From NCBI GenBank assembly GCA_025927765.1, contig JAICKU010000015.1, positions 1 through 57,910 on the forward strand: a stretch of DNA of 57,910 bases. The letters are read 5' to 3'. Position numbers and translations under genes: made by a program. The stretch is from Burkholderiales bacterium (GTDB lineage Bacteria; Pseudomonadota; Gammaproteobacteria; Burkholderiales; Casimicrobiaceae). The notes under the pieces were generated by a model, which was not told the origin of the DNA, did not search any database, and saw nothing but the letters and a program-made list of their open reading frames with translations. Of the stretch, positions 8,714 to 18,687 are shown one piece after another (within the stretch, counting starts at the first letter, position 1; each line of letters starts with the position of its first letter).

Positions 8714-9948
8714 AAATTCGTCTCCAGCACGTACAGCCCGCCGGTGTGGCGGTCGACGGTGTAGAGCACCGCGCGGTCGTCGACGAAGAGATCGTTCAGC
8801 TGCACCGCGCCGACCGGCGTACCGGCGGGCGCCGGCGGCACATAGTAGGCGATCTCGCGCGGCGCGAACGGGTCGGTGATGTCGTAGGCGCGTACGCCCG
8901 CGTTGAAGAACGTGCCGACGACAATGTCCTCGGATTTCCACGCGCCAGGCACCGGCGGGTTCTCGTGCAGGTTGTGCGCACCGAAGCGTCCGCCGCGGCG
9001 CTTGAACGCATCGACCGGCGGTGCCGGCAGCGTGGCGAGGTTGACGAGGTTCCGCTCGTCGCGTCCGTCGAGCACCCACACGAGCTTCGGCCAGTCGGCG
9101 CCGTCATCCATCACGCACTCGTCGCTCACGACGACGAGACCGCGCCCGAAGAGCGGCAGTGCCGTGTGCGTGAAGCCATTGAAGGGCGGCGAGTTGCGCC
9201 AGCGCGTCACGAGCTTCGGCCGGTCGAGGTCGGCGATATCCAGAATGATCGCCCCGCCGTCGATGTAGCCCATGTAGCAGCGGTCCGGACGATCGGGATA
9301 CACGTTCGTGTTGTGCGCGCGAAAGCCCGAATCGAACGGCGCCGCAAGCCGCGTGGGCGGGGGTGCGTCGTCGTTCTCCATCGTGCCGGGCAAGTGCCAC
9401 GAGCCGCGTGCCCGGGGCCGCGGGGGATCGGAGACGTCGACGATCCGATAGATCTGGTCGTCCTTCGCATTGCGCGGCCTCTGCGCCGGGTCGCCGCAGG
9501 TCATGTGCACCGTCTTGCCATCGACGAACCACAACGCGTGGCAGCCGCGCGAGTGCGGTGCCGAGGCGTCGAACATCGCGATCGAACGCGGCCGCTCGGG
9601 CACGCTGATGTCGAAGAGCTCGAAACCCGCCGGCGCGAGACCCGGCGTGCTCACCTGGTACGCAACCGCCAACAGGTTGCCGGACACGTCGAGCGAATTC
9701 GACCGCATCGATGCGTGCGGCAGCTCGGTTTGCACCAGCACGCGCGGCGAGCGCGGCTCGGTGACGTCGACGGCCGTGAAGTTCTTCGGCGCGTTCTCGT
9801 GCGCTATCCACAGCACGCGACGGCCTTGCGGCAGGCACTGGATGGCCACGCCCTCCCCCATGCCACCGAACCCGTCGAGCGTGTGGTGGGCGAGCAGCTT
9901 CATGTTGAGGCTCGCGGGACGATTCGGGTCGATCATGTGCGAAGGCAT
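8710..9948 (-). CDS. LVIVD-repeat (propeller-like) protein
   Basis: A 412-residue protein built of repeated strands of the LVIVD type: FTAVDVTEPRSPRV, FELFDISVPERPRSI, YRIVDVSDPPRPRA, IILDIADLDRPKLV, VRAYDITDPFAPREI and a final LYVLETNF. This predicts a beta-propeller. HAHN-like histidine-rich loops (RAHNTNVYPD, GAHNLHENPP) could bind a metal, as in selenium-binding-protein relatives. No signal peptide is evident. The ATG at 9948 begins MPSHMID; a second ATG at 9936 is possible. Its stop overlaps the start of the CobW-like gene, hinting at a shared metal-related role, but function is unknown. Confidence 0.75.
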   Translation of the reverse strand: MPSHMIDPNRPASLNMKLLAHHTLDGFGGMGEGVAIQCLPQGRRVLWIAHENAPKNFTAVDVTEPRSPRVLVQTELPHASMRSNSLDVSGNLLAVAYQVSTPGLAPAGFELFDISVPERPRSIAMFDASAPHSRGCHALWFVDGKTVHMTCGDPAQRPRNAKDDQIYRIVDVSDPPRPRARGSWHLPGTMENDDAPPPTRLAAPFDSGFRAHNTNVYPDRPDRCYMGYIDGGAIILDIADLDRPKLVTRWRNSPPFNGFTHTALPLFGRGLVVVSDECVMDDGADWPKLVWVLDGRDERNLVNLATLPAPPVDAFKRRGGRFGAHNLHENPPVPGAWKSEDIVVGTFFNAGVRAYDITDPFAPREIAYYVPPAPAGTPVGAVQLNDLFVDDRAVLYTVDRHTGGLYVLETNF

Positions 9949-10070
9949 GGCGGCAGGTCGGCACGAATTGTACGTGCGAAGCGTTGACATGAAAGCGCAA
10001 TGGCGCATTCTCGAATTGCTGCGCGGAGCCGGAGGACCGGGCAGTAATCGGCTGCACGCGGTCCTGGCGC

Positions 10071-10265
10071 TCACGCGCTTCCATCGACATCGGTATCGCG
10101 ACGCAGCGCGTCGGCCGCCCGTTGGCCGGCACGCGCTCGCGCCTTGCGCAAAGCTGCCCAGCCGGTCACGATCGCGCCGAGCAGAAAGATCGCGAGCGCT
10201 GCAGGCGGATACACGACGATCAGCGTCGCGCATACGACGAGCATCGTCAGCAACGGGTACATCAT
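10071..10265 (-). CDS. Small two-helix membrane protein
   Basis: A 64-residue protein with two hydrophobic segments (YPLLTMLVVCATLIVVYP and ALAIFLLGAIVTGWAAL) and a basic, polar tail RKARARAGQRAADALRR. It lies divergent to apt, with only 24 bases between the two start codons. I do not recognise a family. The hydrophobic pattern and positive-inside tail support a real inner-membrane protein. Confidence 0.5.
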   Translation of the reverse strand: MMYPLLTMLVVCATLIVVYPPAALAIFLLGAIVTGWAALRKARARAGQRAADALRRDTDVDGSA

Positions 10266-10289
10266 CGGTCAGCGATCGAGGGAGAACAC

Positions 10290-10829
10290 GTGAAGGGTGA
10301 CATCGACATTGCCGCTTTGATCCGCAGCATTCCCGATTTCCCGAAGCCCGGCGTGACCTTTCGCGATATCACCACGCTGCTCAAGGATCGCGCCGGGTTC
10401 CACCGCGTCATCGAAACGCTCGCCGCAGGTTATCCCGAAGGCGTCGTCGACAAGGTCGCCGGCGTCGAGTCGCGCGGCTTCATCATCGGCGCGGCGCTCG
10501 CGCACCGGCTTCGCGCCGGATTCGTGCCCGTCCGAAAGCACGGCAAGCTTCCCGCCAAGAGGTTCGGCCGCGACTACGCCCTCGAGTACGGCAACGACCG
10601 GCTCGAGATCCACTGCGACGCGATGGGCGCAGGCGAGGCCGTGCTGCTCGTCGACGATCTTCTCGCGACCGGCGGCACGGCGGAAGCAGCGCTGAAGTTG
10701 ATCGAGATGACGGGCGCGGCCGTCGTGGGCGCGGCGTTCGTCATCGACCTCCCGGAACTCGGCGGCCGCGCGCGGCTCGAGCGCCAGGAGTACTCGGTCC
10801 GCACGCTCTGCACGTTCCCGGGCCACTGA
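10290..10829 (+). CDS. apt: Adenine phosphoribosyltransferase
   Basis: A 179-residue cytosolic enzyme that makes AMP from adenine and PRPP (purine salvage). The N-terminal IRSIPDFPKPGVTFRDITTLL is the Apt signature. The central VESRGFIIGAALA and VPVRKHGKLP regions and the PRPP-binding loop VLLVDDLLATGGTAEA are intact. The start is a GTG at 10290 with GAGGGAG five bases upstream. Length matches the family. Confidence 0.96.
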   Translation: MKGDIDIAALIRSIPDFPKPGVTFRDITTLLKDRAGFHRVIETLAAGYPEGVVDKVAGVESRGFIIGAALAHRLRAGFVPVRKHGKLPAKRFGRDYALEYGNDRLEIHCDAMGAGEAVLLVDDLLATGGTAEAALKLIEMTGAAVVGAAFVIDLPELGGRARLERQEYSVRTLCTFPGH

Positions 10830-10880
10830 AGCGCTGCACGGTATCATTCGGCCAGCGCCGGCGTGCGGCGCGCGCTCGCA

Positions 10881-11519
10881 ATGCCTCCGGCGTCACGGCT
10901 CCCGCTGTTCGACCTCACCCCCGCTTCGCAGCCCTCATGGCTCGAGGAGCGCCTCGCGCGTCCGGCGCCGCCCGGCGCCGTCGGCCTGTCGGATGGCTTT
11001 CGCCTGCCGGGTCGCGAAGGGCCGCCGATTCCCGCGGCGGTGCTGGTGCCGCTCGTCAATCGCCCGCATGGGCTGCAACTGCTGCTCACGCAACGCAGCG
11101 AGTCCTTGCCGGATCATCCGGGGCAGATCAGCTTTCCCGGCGGCCGCGTGGAGACCGCCGACGCGAGCCATGCCGCCGCCGCGCTGCGCGAAACGAGCGA
11201 GGAGATCGGCCTCGCCCCCGCGAAAGTGCGCGTGCTCGGCCAGCTCGCGAACTACGAGACGGTCAGCGGCTATCGCGTGCGTCCGATCGTGGGCTGGATC
11301 GAGCCGCCGTTCGACTTGGCACCCGATCCCGTCGAAGTGGCCGACGTATTCGAAGTGCCGCTCGCTTTCGTCCTCGATCCCGCCAATCACAAGCGCAATT
11401 TCCGCATGATCGGCGACGTGCGCCGCGACTACTGGTCGATTCCGTGGACCACGCGCTACATCTGGGGCGCGACGGCCGCCATGCTGCTGATCCTCCATCG
11501 CACGCTCGAAGGCCGATGA
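10881..11519 (+). CDS. NUDIX hydrolase, CoA pyrophosphatase-like
   Basis: A 212-residue NUDIX enzyme. The NUDIX box reads GGRVETADASHAAAALRETS followed by EEIGL. It is preceded by LLTQRSESLPDHPGQISFPG, the extended motif typical of NudL-type coenzyme A pyrophosphatases. The C-terminal WGATAAML is also family-like. A GTG at 10863 could add six residues. Its stop overlaps the start of the alpha/beta hydrolase (ATGATG), so the two are probably co-translated. Confidence 0.88.
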   Translation: MPPASRLPLFDLTPASQPSWLEERLARPAPPGAVGLSDGFRLPGREGPPIPAAVLVPLVNRPHGLQLLLTQRSESLPDHPGQISFPGGRVETADASHAAAALRETSEEIGLAPAKVRVLGQLANYETVSGYRVRPIVGWIEPPFDLAPDPVEVADVFEVPLAFVLDPANHKRNFRMIGDVRRDYWSIPWTTRYIWGATAAMLLILHRTLEGR

Positions 11520-12382
11520 TGCTGACACGCACCACGCCGCGCACGAAGCACTTCCCGAGTCTTTCCCCTCACGGATTCCATCGCGTCGTGTATTACGACT
11601 GGGGCGCCGCCGACAACGACCACGTCGTGATCTGCGTGCACGGCATCGGGCGCAACGGCCGCGACTTCGACGTGCTCGCCGAGGCGCTCGCGCCCACGCA
11701 TCGCGTGCTCGCCGTCGACATGCCCGGCCGCGGCCAGAGCGAATGGCTGCGCGAACCGATGGATTACGTGACACCCGTGTATCTGACCGCGCTGACGGCG
11801 CTGATCGCGCGAAGCGGCGCCGACGAAGTGTCCTGGGTAGGCACGTCGATGGGCGGCCTGCTCGGCATGATCATGGGGGCGCAACCGGGAACACCGGTGT
11901 CTCGCCTCGTCGTGAACGACGTCGGTCCGTCGATCGAGCCTGAAGCGCTCGCGCGCATCGGTCAGTACTTCGGCCTCGCGCCGACGTTCGCGACGTACGA
12001 GCAACTCGCGCTGTACGTTCGCACCATTTCCGCGCCGTTCGGGCCGTTGACCGACGAGCAGTGGGAGCACATCACCCGTACCAATGCGCGCCAACTCGAC
12101 GACGGCCGCTGGACGGTCGGCTACGACCCGCGCATTGCGATTCCGTTTCGCGCCCAAGCGGTGGCGCCGGACCTTTGGACGCTGTGGGACGCGATCGCGT
12201 GCCCGACGCTCGTGCTGCGCGGCGAGCATTCGGACCTGTTGTCGCAGGCCACCGCGCAGGCGATGAGCGAGCGCGGTCCGCGTGCACGTGTGGCAGAGAT
12301 TCCACAGGTGGGTCATGCGCCGATGCTGATGTCGCCCGAGCAGGTCGCGATCGTCGTCGAGTTCCTGCGCGAGCCCGTATAA
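11516..12382 (+). CDS. Alpha/beta hydrolase
   Basis: A 288-residue alpha/beta-fold hydrolase. The oxyanion loop is CVHGIGRNGRD and the nucleophile elbow is VGTSMGG with Ser111. The acid is probably the Asp in LRGEHSDLL and the catalytic His lies in EIPQVGHAPML. No signal peptide, so cytosolic. The start overlaps the NUDIX stop by four bases. The substrate is unknown; the fold covers esterases, lactonases and C-C hydrolases. Confidence 0.85.
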   Translation: MMLTRTTPRTKHFPSLSPHGFHRVVYYDWGAADNDHVVICVHGIGRNGRDFDVLAEALAPTHRVLAVDMPGRGQSEWLREPMDYVTPVYLTALTALIARSGADEVSWVGTSMGGLLGMIMGAQPGTPVSRLVVNDVGPSIEPEALARIGQYFGLAPTFATYEQLALYVRTISAPFGPLTDEQWEHITRTNARQLDDGRWTVGYDPRIAIPFRAQAVAPDLWTLWDAIACPTLVLRGEHSDLLSQATAQAMSERGPRARVAEIPQVGHAPMLMSPEQVAIVVEFLREPV

Positions 12383-12430
12383 TCGGCGGCGCTCGACATC
12401 CTTGTCGCACTACGGCGACACGCCGTCTCC

Positions 12431-13969
12431 ATGCCGCTCGCGCTCCGACTGCCGCCGTTCGCCGATCGTCCGCGCGATCCTCCCGAAATCCGTCCGTCGC
12501 GCGCCGCGCAATGGCTGACCGAGATGTCCACGCGCGAGCCGGGCTTCGCCGCGCGCGTCATGGGCGAAGCGCTCGCGGCGGTGAATCGCGTGTCGATGAG
12601 CCACGCGCGGCGGCTCGATCTCGCGGAACAGTACTGGAAGGCGGCGGCGCTTCTGTGGCCGCGCCTCGAGCATCGCTTCATCCGCGCGACGCATCCGCTG
12701 GCCGGTGACGATCTCGAAGCCGCGAAATCGGCGCTGACACTCGCGATCGAGCTGTCGACGGCGTACAAGCGGCTGCTCGTCGCCGAATCGGGGCGGCGCT
12801 TCCGCTTCGGCGGCCCGCGCCGTCTCGTGTCGCTGGTGCGGCGCGCATTCCAGGCGACCTCGCGCGTGCTCGCCAACAGCTATCTTTCGTACGCGCCGGT
12901 CCCGTCGCACACCTGGTACGACGCGCACGAGATCTACATGTTCACGCGCGAGCGGCACATACACCGTCACGCCGTGACCGTCGATCAGCCGGACGTCACG
13001 CTCGAGCGCCTGTACGTGCAGTCGCTCTTGCTCGCGCTTGCGAATCCGTATGGCTTCCTGCCGAGCCAGCTCGCGATGGTGCTGCATTACCTGCAGGAGC
13101 ACGCGCAACTCGCGAAGCTCACGCCCGTGCCGCCGGTGCACCGCCTCGCGAAGGCCGTGGCCATCGTCCCGGTCGGCCACGACTTTCCGCCGTTCTCGGC
13201 GAACAAGGGCGGCAACACCGAGGGCACGAAGCTCTTCCTGCTCACGTTCGACCTCGCCTTCGAGCTGCAGGAGCAGATCCGCGCGCTCGAAGCCGGAGGG
13301 TTGCTGCCGCGCGAAGCGGGCGCCGATCCCGAGGCGCGGCATCGCTACACCGCGCTCCTGAAGCGCCTGTTGCGCCAGTGGGCGATTCCGCCGGCGCGCC
13401 AGTTCAATCGCCTGCCGTCGCGCGCACGCGTCGTCATGTGCGCAGGCCTGCCTGGCGTATGGCACTACAGCCGGGGCACCGAGCATCCGCCGCCCGACGG
13501 CGTCCCGGCGCCGCCGCCGATGACCGAATGCCAGGTGATCAACCATACCTCAGGCGGGTATGCACTGCGGCAGATCGATCCGTCGCCCAATCCGCTGCGC
13601 GTGGGCGATTTGATCGCCTTGCGCGTCGACGGCCGCGAGGGCCTGCAGGTCGCGATGGTGCGCTGGTTCCGCAACACGCTCGCCGGCAGCATCCTGGAAT
13701 TCGGCTGCGAGCTCTTGTCTGATGCGCCGGAAGCAGCCGCGGCCGCGGCCGAAGACGCGCCCGAGAGCCACCTGATGCCGGTGCTGGTGCTGCCCGAGGA
13801 GGCGCAGGACGACGAGGCGAGCCCGCAACTCGCCGCACCCGCGGGCGCGTTCGCCCTCGAGCAGGCGGTGAGCTTGCGGCGGCGTGGAGGCGCGGGCTTC
13901 GCGGTACTGACCAAGCTCGTCGAGCAGGGTCCCGGGTTCGACCTGTACGAATTCGTCGCGGTGCGTTGA
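12431..13969 (+). CDS. Conserved protein with C-terminal PilZ-like domain
   Basis: A 512-residue soluble protein. Residues 1-330 are mostly helical with no motif I can name. Near residue 370 the sequence becomes beta-rich: ECQVINHTSGGYALRQID contains an N-x-[ST]-x-G-G pattern like the PilZ c-di-GMP signature, followed by LRVGDLIALRV and VRWFRNT. A canonical RxxxR motif is not obvious ahead of it, so binding is uncertain. A low-complexity alanine/glutamate linker lies near residues 435-455. A TATAAT at 12378-12383 may be its -10 element. Homologues occur widely in betaproteobacteria as uncharacterised proteins. Confidence 0.7.
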   Translation: MPLALRLPPFADRPRDPPEIRPSRAAQWLTEMSTREPGFAARVMGEALAAVNRVSMSHARRLDLAEQYWKAAALLWPRLEHRFIRATHPLAGDDLEAAKSALTLAIELSTAYKRLLVAESGRRFRFGGPRRLVSLVRRAFQATSRVLANSYLSYAPVPSHTWYDAHEIYMFTRERHIHRHAVTVDQPDVTLERLYVQSLLLALANPYGFLPSQLAMVLHYLQEHAQLAKLTPVPPVHRLAKAVAIVPVGHDFPPFSANKGGNTEGTKLFLLTFDLAFELQEQIRALEAGGLLPREAGADPEARHRYTALLKRLLRQWAIPPARQFNRLPSRARVVMCAGLPGVWHYSRGTEHPPPDGVPAPPPMTECQVINHTSGGYALRQIDPSPNPLRVGDLIALRVDGREGLQVAMVRWFRNTLAGSILEFGCELLSDAPEAAAAAAEDAPESHLMPVLVLPEEAQDDEASPQLAAPAGAFALEQAVSLRRRGGAGFAVLTKLVEQGPGFDLYEFVAVR

Positions 13970-13973
13970 CCGG

Positions 13974-14399
13974 ATGAAGTTCCCCCACGCTCGCTTTGCT
14001 CGCTGCCCCCCGGGGGACGCAATCAGTCGCTCGGGGCGACCCTTCACGACTGATGCCCGGGCGGTCGCGCCGCGCGCGAGCGTCGCGGGCACGCTCGCCC
14101 TCCTCCTGCTCGAGCTTCTGTGGGAACTGGTGCTGGCGCCCCTCGGCGGCCACCCGTCGTGGCTTGCGCTGAAGGCATTACCGCTCGCCGTGCTGCTGCC
14201 CGGCGTCGCGCGCGGTGCGACCGCCCAGCGGCAGTGGCTCGCGCTGCTGTTGCCGTTCTACGCTGCAGAAGGGTTCACGCGCGCGTACGGTGAGCACGCC
14301 CGGCATGCGCTCGTCGCCGCGGTCGCCTGCGCCGTCGCGGCCGCGACGTTCGTAGCCTTACTCGTGTGGTTGCGCAGCGACGCTGCCGGCCGCCGGTAG
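13974..14399 (+). CDS. DUF2069 inner-membrane protein with repeat-derived leader
   Basis: A 141-residue protein. From about residue 36 it matches DUF2069: [54 protein letters not shown] and a last helix [13 protein letters not shown], giving about four helices. The first 30 or so residues are polar and encoded by a palindromic intergenic repeat. No in-frame ATG, GTG or TTG occurs between 13974 and the first helix, so the ATG at 13974 is the only usable start. The 3' end overlaps the convergent ispH by 42 bases. Function of the family is unknown. Confidence 0.75.
   Translation: MKFPHARFARCPPGDAISRSGRPFTTDARAVAPRASVAGTLALLLLELLWELVLAPLGGHPSWLALKALPLAVLLPGVARGATAQRQWLALLLPFYAAEGFTRAYGEHARHALVAAVACAVAAATFVALLVWLRSDAAGRR
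13981..14054. repeat. Palindromic intergenic repeat inside a gene's 5' end
   Basis: The segment begins TCCCCCACGCTCGCTTTGCT and continues to CCCCCCGGGGGA. It contains a duplicated GCTCGCT, C5/G5 arms (13982-13986 and 14012-14016), and a second inverted repeat ATCAGTCG (14022-14029) with CGACTGAT (14047-14054). Very similar dispersed elements are familiar to me from burkholderial intergenic regions; that resemblance is from memory. Only one copy is present in the window. Confidence 0.6.
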
Positions 14400-15311
14400 A
14401 TCCTTCGGCAACGCGAATACGACGCGCTCGACAGCACCGTCGAGCTCGGTGACCGATTCGGCGCCGAGTTCGAGCAGCCGCGCGACGACGTCGCGCACGA
14501 GAATTTCGGGTGCCGACGCCCCAGCGGTGAGGCCGATACGCGTCGCATCGCCAAGCCACGCTCCATCGACGTCGTCGGCGCCATCGACGAGATATGCGCA
14601 TACGCCGTGCTGGATCGCGACCTCGCGGAGCCGGTTCGAGTTCGAACTGTTGCGGCTGCCGACGACGATGACGACGTCGACGTCGTGCGCGAGCGCCTTG
14701 ACCGCATCCTGGCGGTTCTGCGTCGCGTAGCAGATGTCGCCCTTGCGCGGGCCCACGATCGCCGGAAAACGCGCACGCAGCGCCGACACGATCGCCGCGG
14801 CGTCGTCGATCGACAGCGTCGTCTGCGTCACGTAGGCGAGGCGCGCGGGATCGCGCACCACGAGCGCCGCCACGTCGTCGACGCATTCGACGAGATGCGC
14901 GTTGCCATCGCACTGGCCGATCGTGCCCTCGACCTCCGGATGACCGGCATGACCGATCATCACGATCTCGCGGCCTTCGCGATGCATCTTCGCGACTTCG
15001 GCGTGCACCTTGGTGACGAGCGGGCAGGTCGCGTCGAACACGCGCAGGCCGCGTTGCAAAGCTTCGGCACGCACCGATTTCGCAACCCCGTGCGCGCTGA
15101 ACACGATCGTCGCGCCCGGCGGCACGTCGTCGAGCGATTCGACGAAGATCGCGCCCTTGCGGCGCAATTCGTCGACGACGTAGCGGTTGTGCACGACTTC
15201 GTGGCGCACGTAGATCGGCGCGCCGAACGCTTCGAGCGCACGCTCGACGATCGCGATCGCGCGGTCGACGCCCGCGCAGAAGCCGCGCGGATTGGCGAGC
15301 ACGACGTCCAT
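14358..15311 (-). CDS. ispH: 4-hydroxy-3-methylbut-2-enyl diphosphate reductase
   Basis: A 317-residue [4Fe-4S] enzyme for the last step of the MEP isoprenoid pathway, making IPP and DMAPP from HMBPP. The three cluster cysteines are visible in [24 protein letters not shown] and [12 protein letters not shown]. The HAEV and [10 protein letters not shown] segments and EVVHNRYVV are also conserved. The ATG at 15311 overlaps the lspA stop. It is the last gene of ribF-ileS-lspA-ispH, a common proteobacterial order. Confidence 0.96.
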   Translation of the reverse strand: MDVVLANPRGFCAGVDRAIAIVERALEAFGAPIYVRHEVVHNRYVVDELRRKGAIFVESLDDVPPGATIVFSAHGVAKSVRAEALQRGLRVFDATCPLVTKVHAEVAKMHREGREIVMIGHAGHPEVEGTIGQCDGNAHLVECVDDVAALVVRDPARLAYVTQTTLSIDDAAAIVSALRARFPAIVGPRKGDICYATQNRQDAVKALAHDVDVVIVVGSRNSSNSNRLREVAIQHGVCAYLVDGADDVDGAWLGDATRIGLTAGASAPEILVRDVVARLLELGAESVTELDGAVERVVFALPKDLPAAGSVAAQPHE

Positions 15312-15823
15312 CAGCTTGCCTTGTCGCGCGCTTCGCGTGGCTGACGGAAGCTGTCGAGGATCAGCGCGCCGGCGCCGATCGTGATCGCCGTGTCCGCGAC
15401 GTTGAACGCCGGGTAATACCAGTCGCGCCAGTGCAGCAGCACGAAGTCGACGACGTGGCCGAGCGTGATGCGATCGTAGAGATTGCCGAGTGCGCCGCCG
15501 ATGATCAGCGCAAGGCCTGCGCAGAAGAGCGCGCGGCCGCCGCGCGACAGCAGCCACGCCATCACCGCGCACGCCGCGATCGCGACCAGCGTGAAGAGCC
15601 AGCGCTGCCAGCCGGTCTCGCTTGCGAGGAAGCTGAACGCGGCGCCACGGTTGAACGCGAGCACGAGGCTCGCGAACGGCGTGACCACGATGCTGTCGCC
15701 CGGACGAAGCGACGCGACGACGAGATGCTTCGTCAGCTGGTCGAGCACGATGACGATCACCGCGAGCCACAGCCAGCGCAGGTTGCCGAAGGCCGGCGCA
15801 CGCACGGCAGCCACATCCGTCAT
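15311..15823 (-). CDS. lspA: Lipoprotein signal peptidase
   Basis: A 170-residue inner-membrane aspartic protease (signal peptidase II) that cleaves prolipoprotein signal peptides. Four helices are visible. The catalytic aspartates lie in [15 protein letters not shown] and [12 protein letters not shown], and the conserved [11 protein letters not shown] and [11 protein letters not shown] motifs are present. The start overlaps the ileS stop by four bases and the stop overlaps the ispH start, so translation is coupled. Confidence 0.96.
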   Translation of the reverse strand: MTDVAAVRAPAFGNLRWLWLAVIVIVLDQLTKHLVVASLRPGDSIVVTPFASLVLAFNRGAAFSFLASETGWQRWLFTLVAIAACAVMAWLLSRGGRALFCAGLALIIGGALGNLYDRITLGHVVDFVLLHWRDWYYPAFNVADTAITIGAGALILDSFRQPREARDKAS

Positions 15824-18654
15824 GCGTAAGACCTCGCTTCACCGTCGCCGAAGAGATTGGCGACGCAGCGCCCGCACAGGCCCGGATGCGATGCATCCGC
15901 GCCGACGTCGGCACGCCAATGCCAGCAGCGCTCGCACTTCTGCGCCGCGCTCGGCGTCACGACCACGCGCAGCGCGTCGCCCCGCCGGACGCGCGCGGCG
16001 GAAGTGATCAGCACGAAGCGCAGATCGTCGCCGAGCGAGGCCAGCGCGTCGTACGTTTCGCCGTCGGCATCTACGACGACATCGGCTTGCAACGACGAGC
16101 CGATCGCACCCGATTGCCGCACCGCTTCGAGTTCCTTCTGCACGAGCGCGCGCACGGCGAGGATGCGATCCCATTTGGCGACGAGCGCGTCGGCGTCCGC
16201 CACTTCCGGCAGCAACTCGCCCCACGTGCGCACGAAGATCGTCGGATCGCTCGCGCGCAGGATCGACCACGCTTCCTCGGCGGTGAACGACAGGATCGGC
16301 GCCATCAGCGCGAGCAGCGCGTCGCGAATCTGCGCGAGCGCGGTCTGCGCCGAGCGGCGTGCGATGCCCTCCGCGGGCGTCGTGTACAGGCGATCCTTGA
16401 GGACGTCGAGGTAGAAGCCGCCGAGGTCCTCCGAGCAATAGGTCTGCAGCCGCTGCACGACGAGGTGGAACTCGTAGTTGTCGTAGTCGCCGATCACCGC
16501 ATCGGCCAGCGCGCGAAAGCGCGCGAGCGCGTAGCGGTCGATCTCGACGAGGTCGTTCAGCGCGACGCCGTCGCGCGCCGGATCGAAGTCGGCGGTGTTC
16601 GCCATCAGGAAGCGCAGCGTGTTGCGGATGCGACGGTAGCTCTCGACGACCCGCTTCAAAATCTCGTCAGAGATCGACAGCTCGCCCGAATAGTCGGTCG
16701 CACCCACCCACAGGCGAAGGATCTCGGCGCCGAGCGTGCCCGCCACCTTCTGCGGCGCGACGACGTTGCCCTTCGATTTCGACATCTTGCGGCCTTCGCC
16801 GTCGACGACGAAGCCGTGCGTGAGCAGCGCCTTGTAGGGCGGCACGCCGTTCAGCATGCACGACGTCAGGAGCGACGAGTGGAACCAGCCGCGGTGCTGG
16901 TCGGAGCCCTCGAGGTAGAGGTCGGCCGGGAATTGCGTCTCGCTCGCATGCGAGCCGCGGCCGTGGCGTCCCATCACCGTCTCGTGCGTGGTCCCCGAGT
17001 CGAACCACACGTCGAGCGTGTCGGTGAGTTTGCGATAGCGCGTCTCGTCGACGCCGAAATCTTCGGGGGATGCTTCGAACCACGTCTCGATGCCGCCCGC
17101 CTCGACCTTCGTGGCGGCGAGCTCGAGCAGTTCGAGCGTGTCGGGATGCAATTCCCCGGTTTCGCGATCGACGAAGAACGGCAGCGGCACGCCCCACTGG
17201 CGCTGCCGCGAGAGCGTCCAGTCGGGACGGTTCGCGATCATGCTGAAGAGGCGCGACTTGCCCCAGGCGGGATAGAACCGCGTCGCCTCGATGCCGCGGA
17301 GCGCGGTTTCCCGGAGCGGCTCCGCCGGCTTGACGCCGCGATAGCCCGGCACGTCGTCCATGCCCGCGAACCACTGCGTCGTCGCGCGATAGATGATCGG
17401 CGTCTTGTGCCGCCAGCAGTGCATGTAGCTGTGCGCGAACTTCTCGACGTGCAACAGCGCGCCGACGTCGCGCAGCTTGTCGACGATCTTCGGATTCGCG
17501 TCCCAGATCGACAGTCCGCCGAAGAACGGCAGGCTCGGCTTGTAGCGGCCGTCGCCTTCCACCGGATTCAGGATCGCGTCGTCGGTCATGCCGTAACGGC
17601 GGCACGACACGAAATCCTCGATGCCGTACGCCGGTGAGCTGTGCACGATCCCCGTGCCCTGCTCGAGCGTGACGAAGTCCGCGAGGTAGACGGGCGACGC
17701 GCGATCGTAGAACGGGTGGCGGAACGCGAGGTGCTCGAGCGCGGCACCCTTCGTCGTCGCGACGACGCTGCCTTCGACGCCGAAGCGCGCGAGCGACGAG
17801 GCGACGAGATCCTGCGCGAGCACGAGTGCGCCGCGCGGCGTCGCGACGAGTGCGTAGTCGAGGTCTGGATGCACGTTGAGCGCCTGGTTCGCGGGAATCG
17901 TCCACGGCGTCGTCGTCCAGATGACGACCGCGATCGGTCCTTCCGGGGCGGCCGGCAATCCGAAGGCGCGTGCAAGCTTCGCGCGCTCGGCGTCGCCTTG
18001 AAGCGGAAATGCGACGTCGATCGCAGGGTCGGTACGGTCCTCGTACTCGACCTCGGCTTCGGCGAGCGCGCTGCCGCAATCGAAGCACCAGTTCACGGGC
18101 TTCAGGCCGCGGTACACGTAGCCCTTCTCGAGCACCTTGCCGAGCGCGCGGATCTCGTTCGCCTCGTTGCCGAAGCTCATCGTCGTGTACGGATGATCCC
18201 AGTCGCCCAGCACGCCGAGACGCTCGAAATCCTTCTTCTGGCGCTCGATCTGCTCCTTCGCGTATGCACGCGCGAGGCGCTGCGTCTCCGCCGTGGGCAG
18301 CTCCTTGCCGTACGTCTTCTCGATCTGCACCTCGATCGGCATGCCGTGGCAATCCCAGCCGGGCACGTACGGCGCGTCGAATCCCGCGAGCGTGCGGCTC
18401 TTGACGATGACGTCCTTCAGGATCTTGTTGACCGCGTGGCCGATGTGGATGTCACCGTTGGCGTACGGCGGCCCGTCGTGCAGCACGAAGCGCGGCCGAC
18501 CGCGCGACGCTTCGCGAATCGCCTCGTACACGTGGCGGCGCCGCCACGACGCGACCCACTCGGGCTCGCGGCGCGCGAGGTCGCCGCGCATCGGGAAGGC
18601 GGGGTCGGGAAGGTTCAACGTCGACTTGTAGTCGCGGCGGGAGTCGTCGGGCAT
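15820..18654 (-). CDS. ileS: Isoleucyl-tRNA synthetase
   Basis: A 944-residue class I synthetase that charges tRNA-Ile. The HIGH-type motif reads [16 protein letters not shown] near residue 60 and the KMSKS motif is [10 protein letters not shown]. The CP1 editing domain includes [16 protein letters not shown]. The C-terminal zinc finger has CERCWHW and LCGRCVANL, as in bacterial IleS. Length is typical. It lies 33 bases after ribF and overlaps lspA. Confidence 0.97.
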   Translation of the reverse strand: MPDDSRRDYKSTLNLPDPAFPMRGDLARREPEWVASWRRRHVYEAIREASRGRPRFVLHDGPPYANGDIHIGHAVNKILKDVIVKSRTLAGFDAPYVPGWDCHGMPIEVQIEKTYGKELPTAETQRLARAYAKEQIERQKKDFERLGVLGDWDHPYTTMSFGNEANEIRALGKVLEKGYVYRGLKPVNWCFDCGSALAEAEVEYEDRTDPAIDVAFPLQGDAERAKLARAFGLPAAPEGPIAVVIWTTTPWTIPANQALNVHPDLDYALVATPRGALVLAQDLVASSLARFGVEGSVVATTKGAALEHLAFRHPFYDRASPVYLADFVTLEQGTGIVHSSPAYGIEDFVSCRRYGMTDDAILNPVEGDGRYKPSLPFFGGLSIWDANPKIVDKLRDVGALLHVEKFAHSYMHCWRHKTPIIYRATTQWFAGMDDVPGYRGVKPAEPLRETALRGIEATRFYPAWGKSRLFSMIANRPDWTLSRQRQWGVPLPFFVDRETGELHPDTLELLELAATKVEAGGIETWFEASPEDFGVDETRYRKLTDTLDVWFDSGTTHETVMGRHGRGSHASETQFPADLYLEGSDQHRGWFHSSLLTSCMLNGVPPYKALLTHGFVVDGEGRKMSKSKGNVVAPQKVAGTLGAEILRLWVGATDYSGELSISDEILKRVVESYRRIRNTLRFLMANTADFDPARDGVALNDLVEIDRYALARFRALADAVIGDYDNYEFHLVVQRLQTYCSEDLGGFYLDVLKDRLYTTPAEGIARRSAQTALAQIRDALLALMAPILSFTAEEAWSILRASDPTIFVRTWGELLPEVADADALVAKWDRILAVRALVQKELEAVRQSGAIGSSLQADVVVDADGETYDALASLGDDLRFVLITSAARVRRGDALRVVVTPSAAQKCERCWHWRADVGADASHPGLCGRCVANLFGDGEARSYA

Positions 18655-18687
18655 GCGTGTTCGATCAGGGTCGTCGTTCGGGCGAGG

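Noticed and set aside
10122-10289. Longer N-terminus for apt
   Set aside because: The extension overlaps the divergent membrane protein and has no family similarity; the GTG at 10290 has a good ribosome site.
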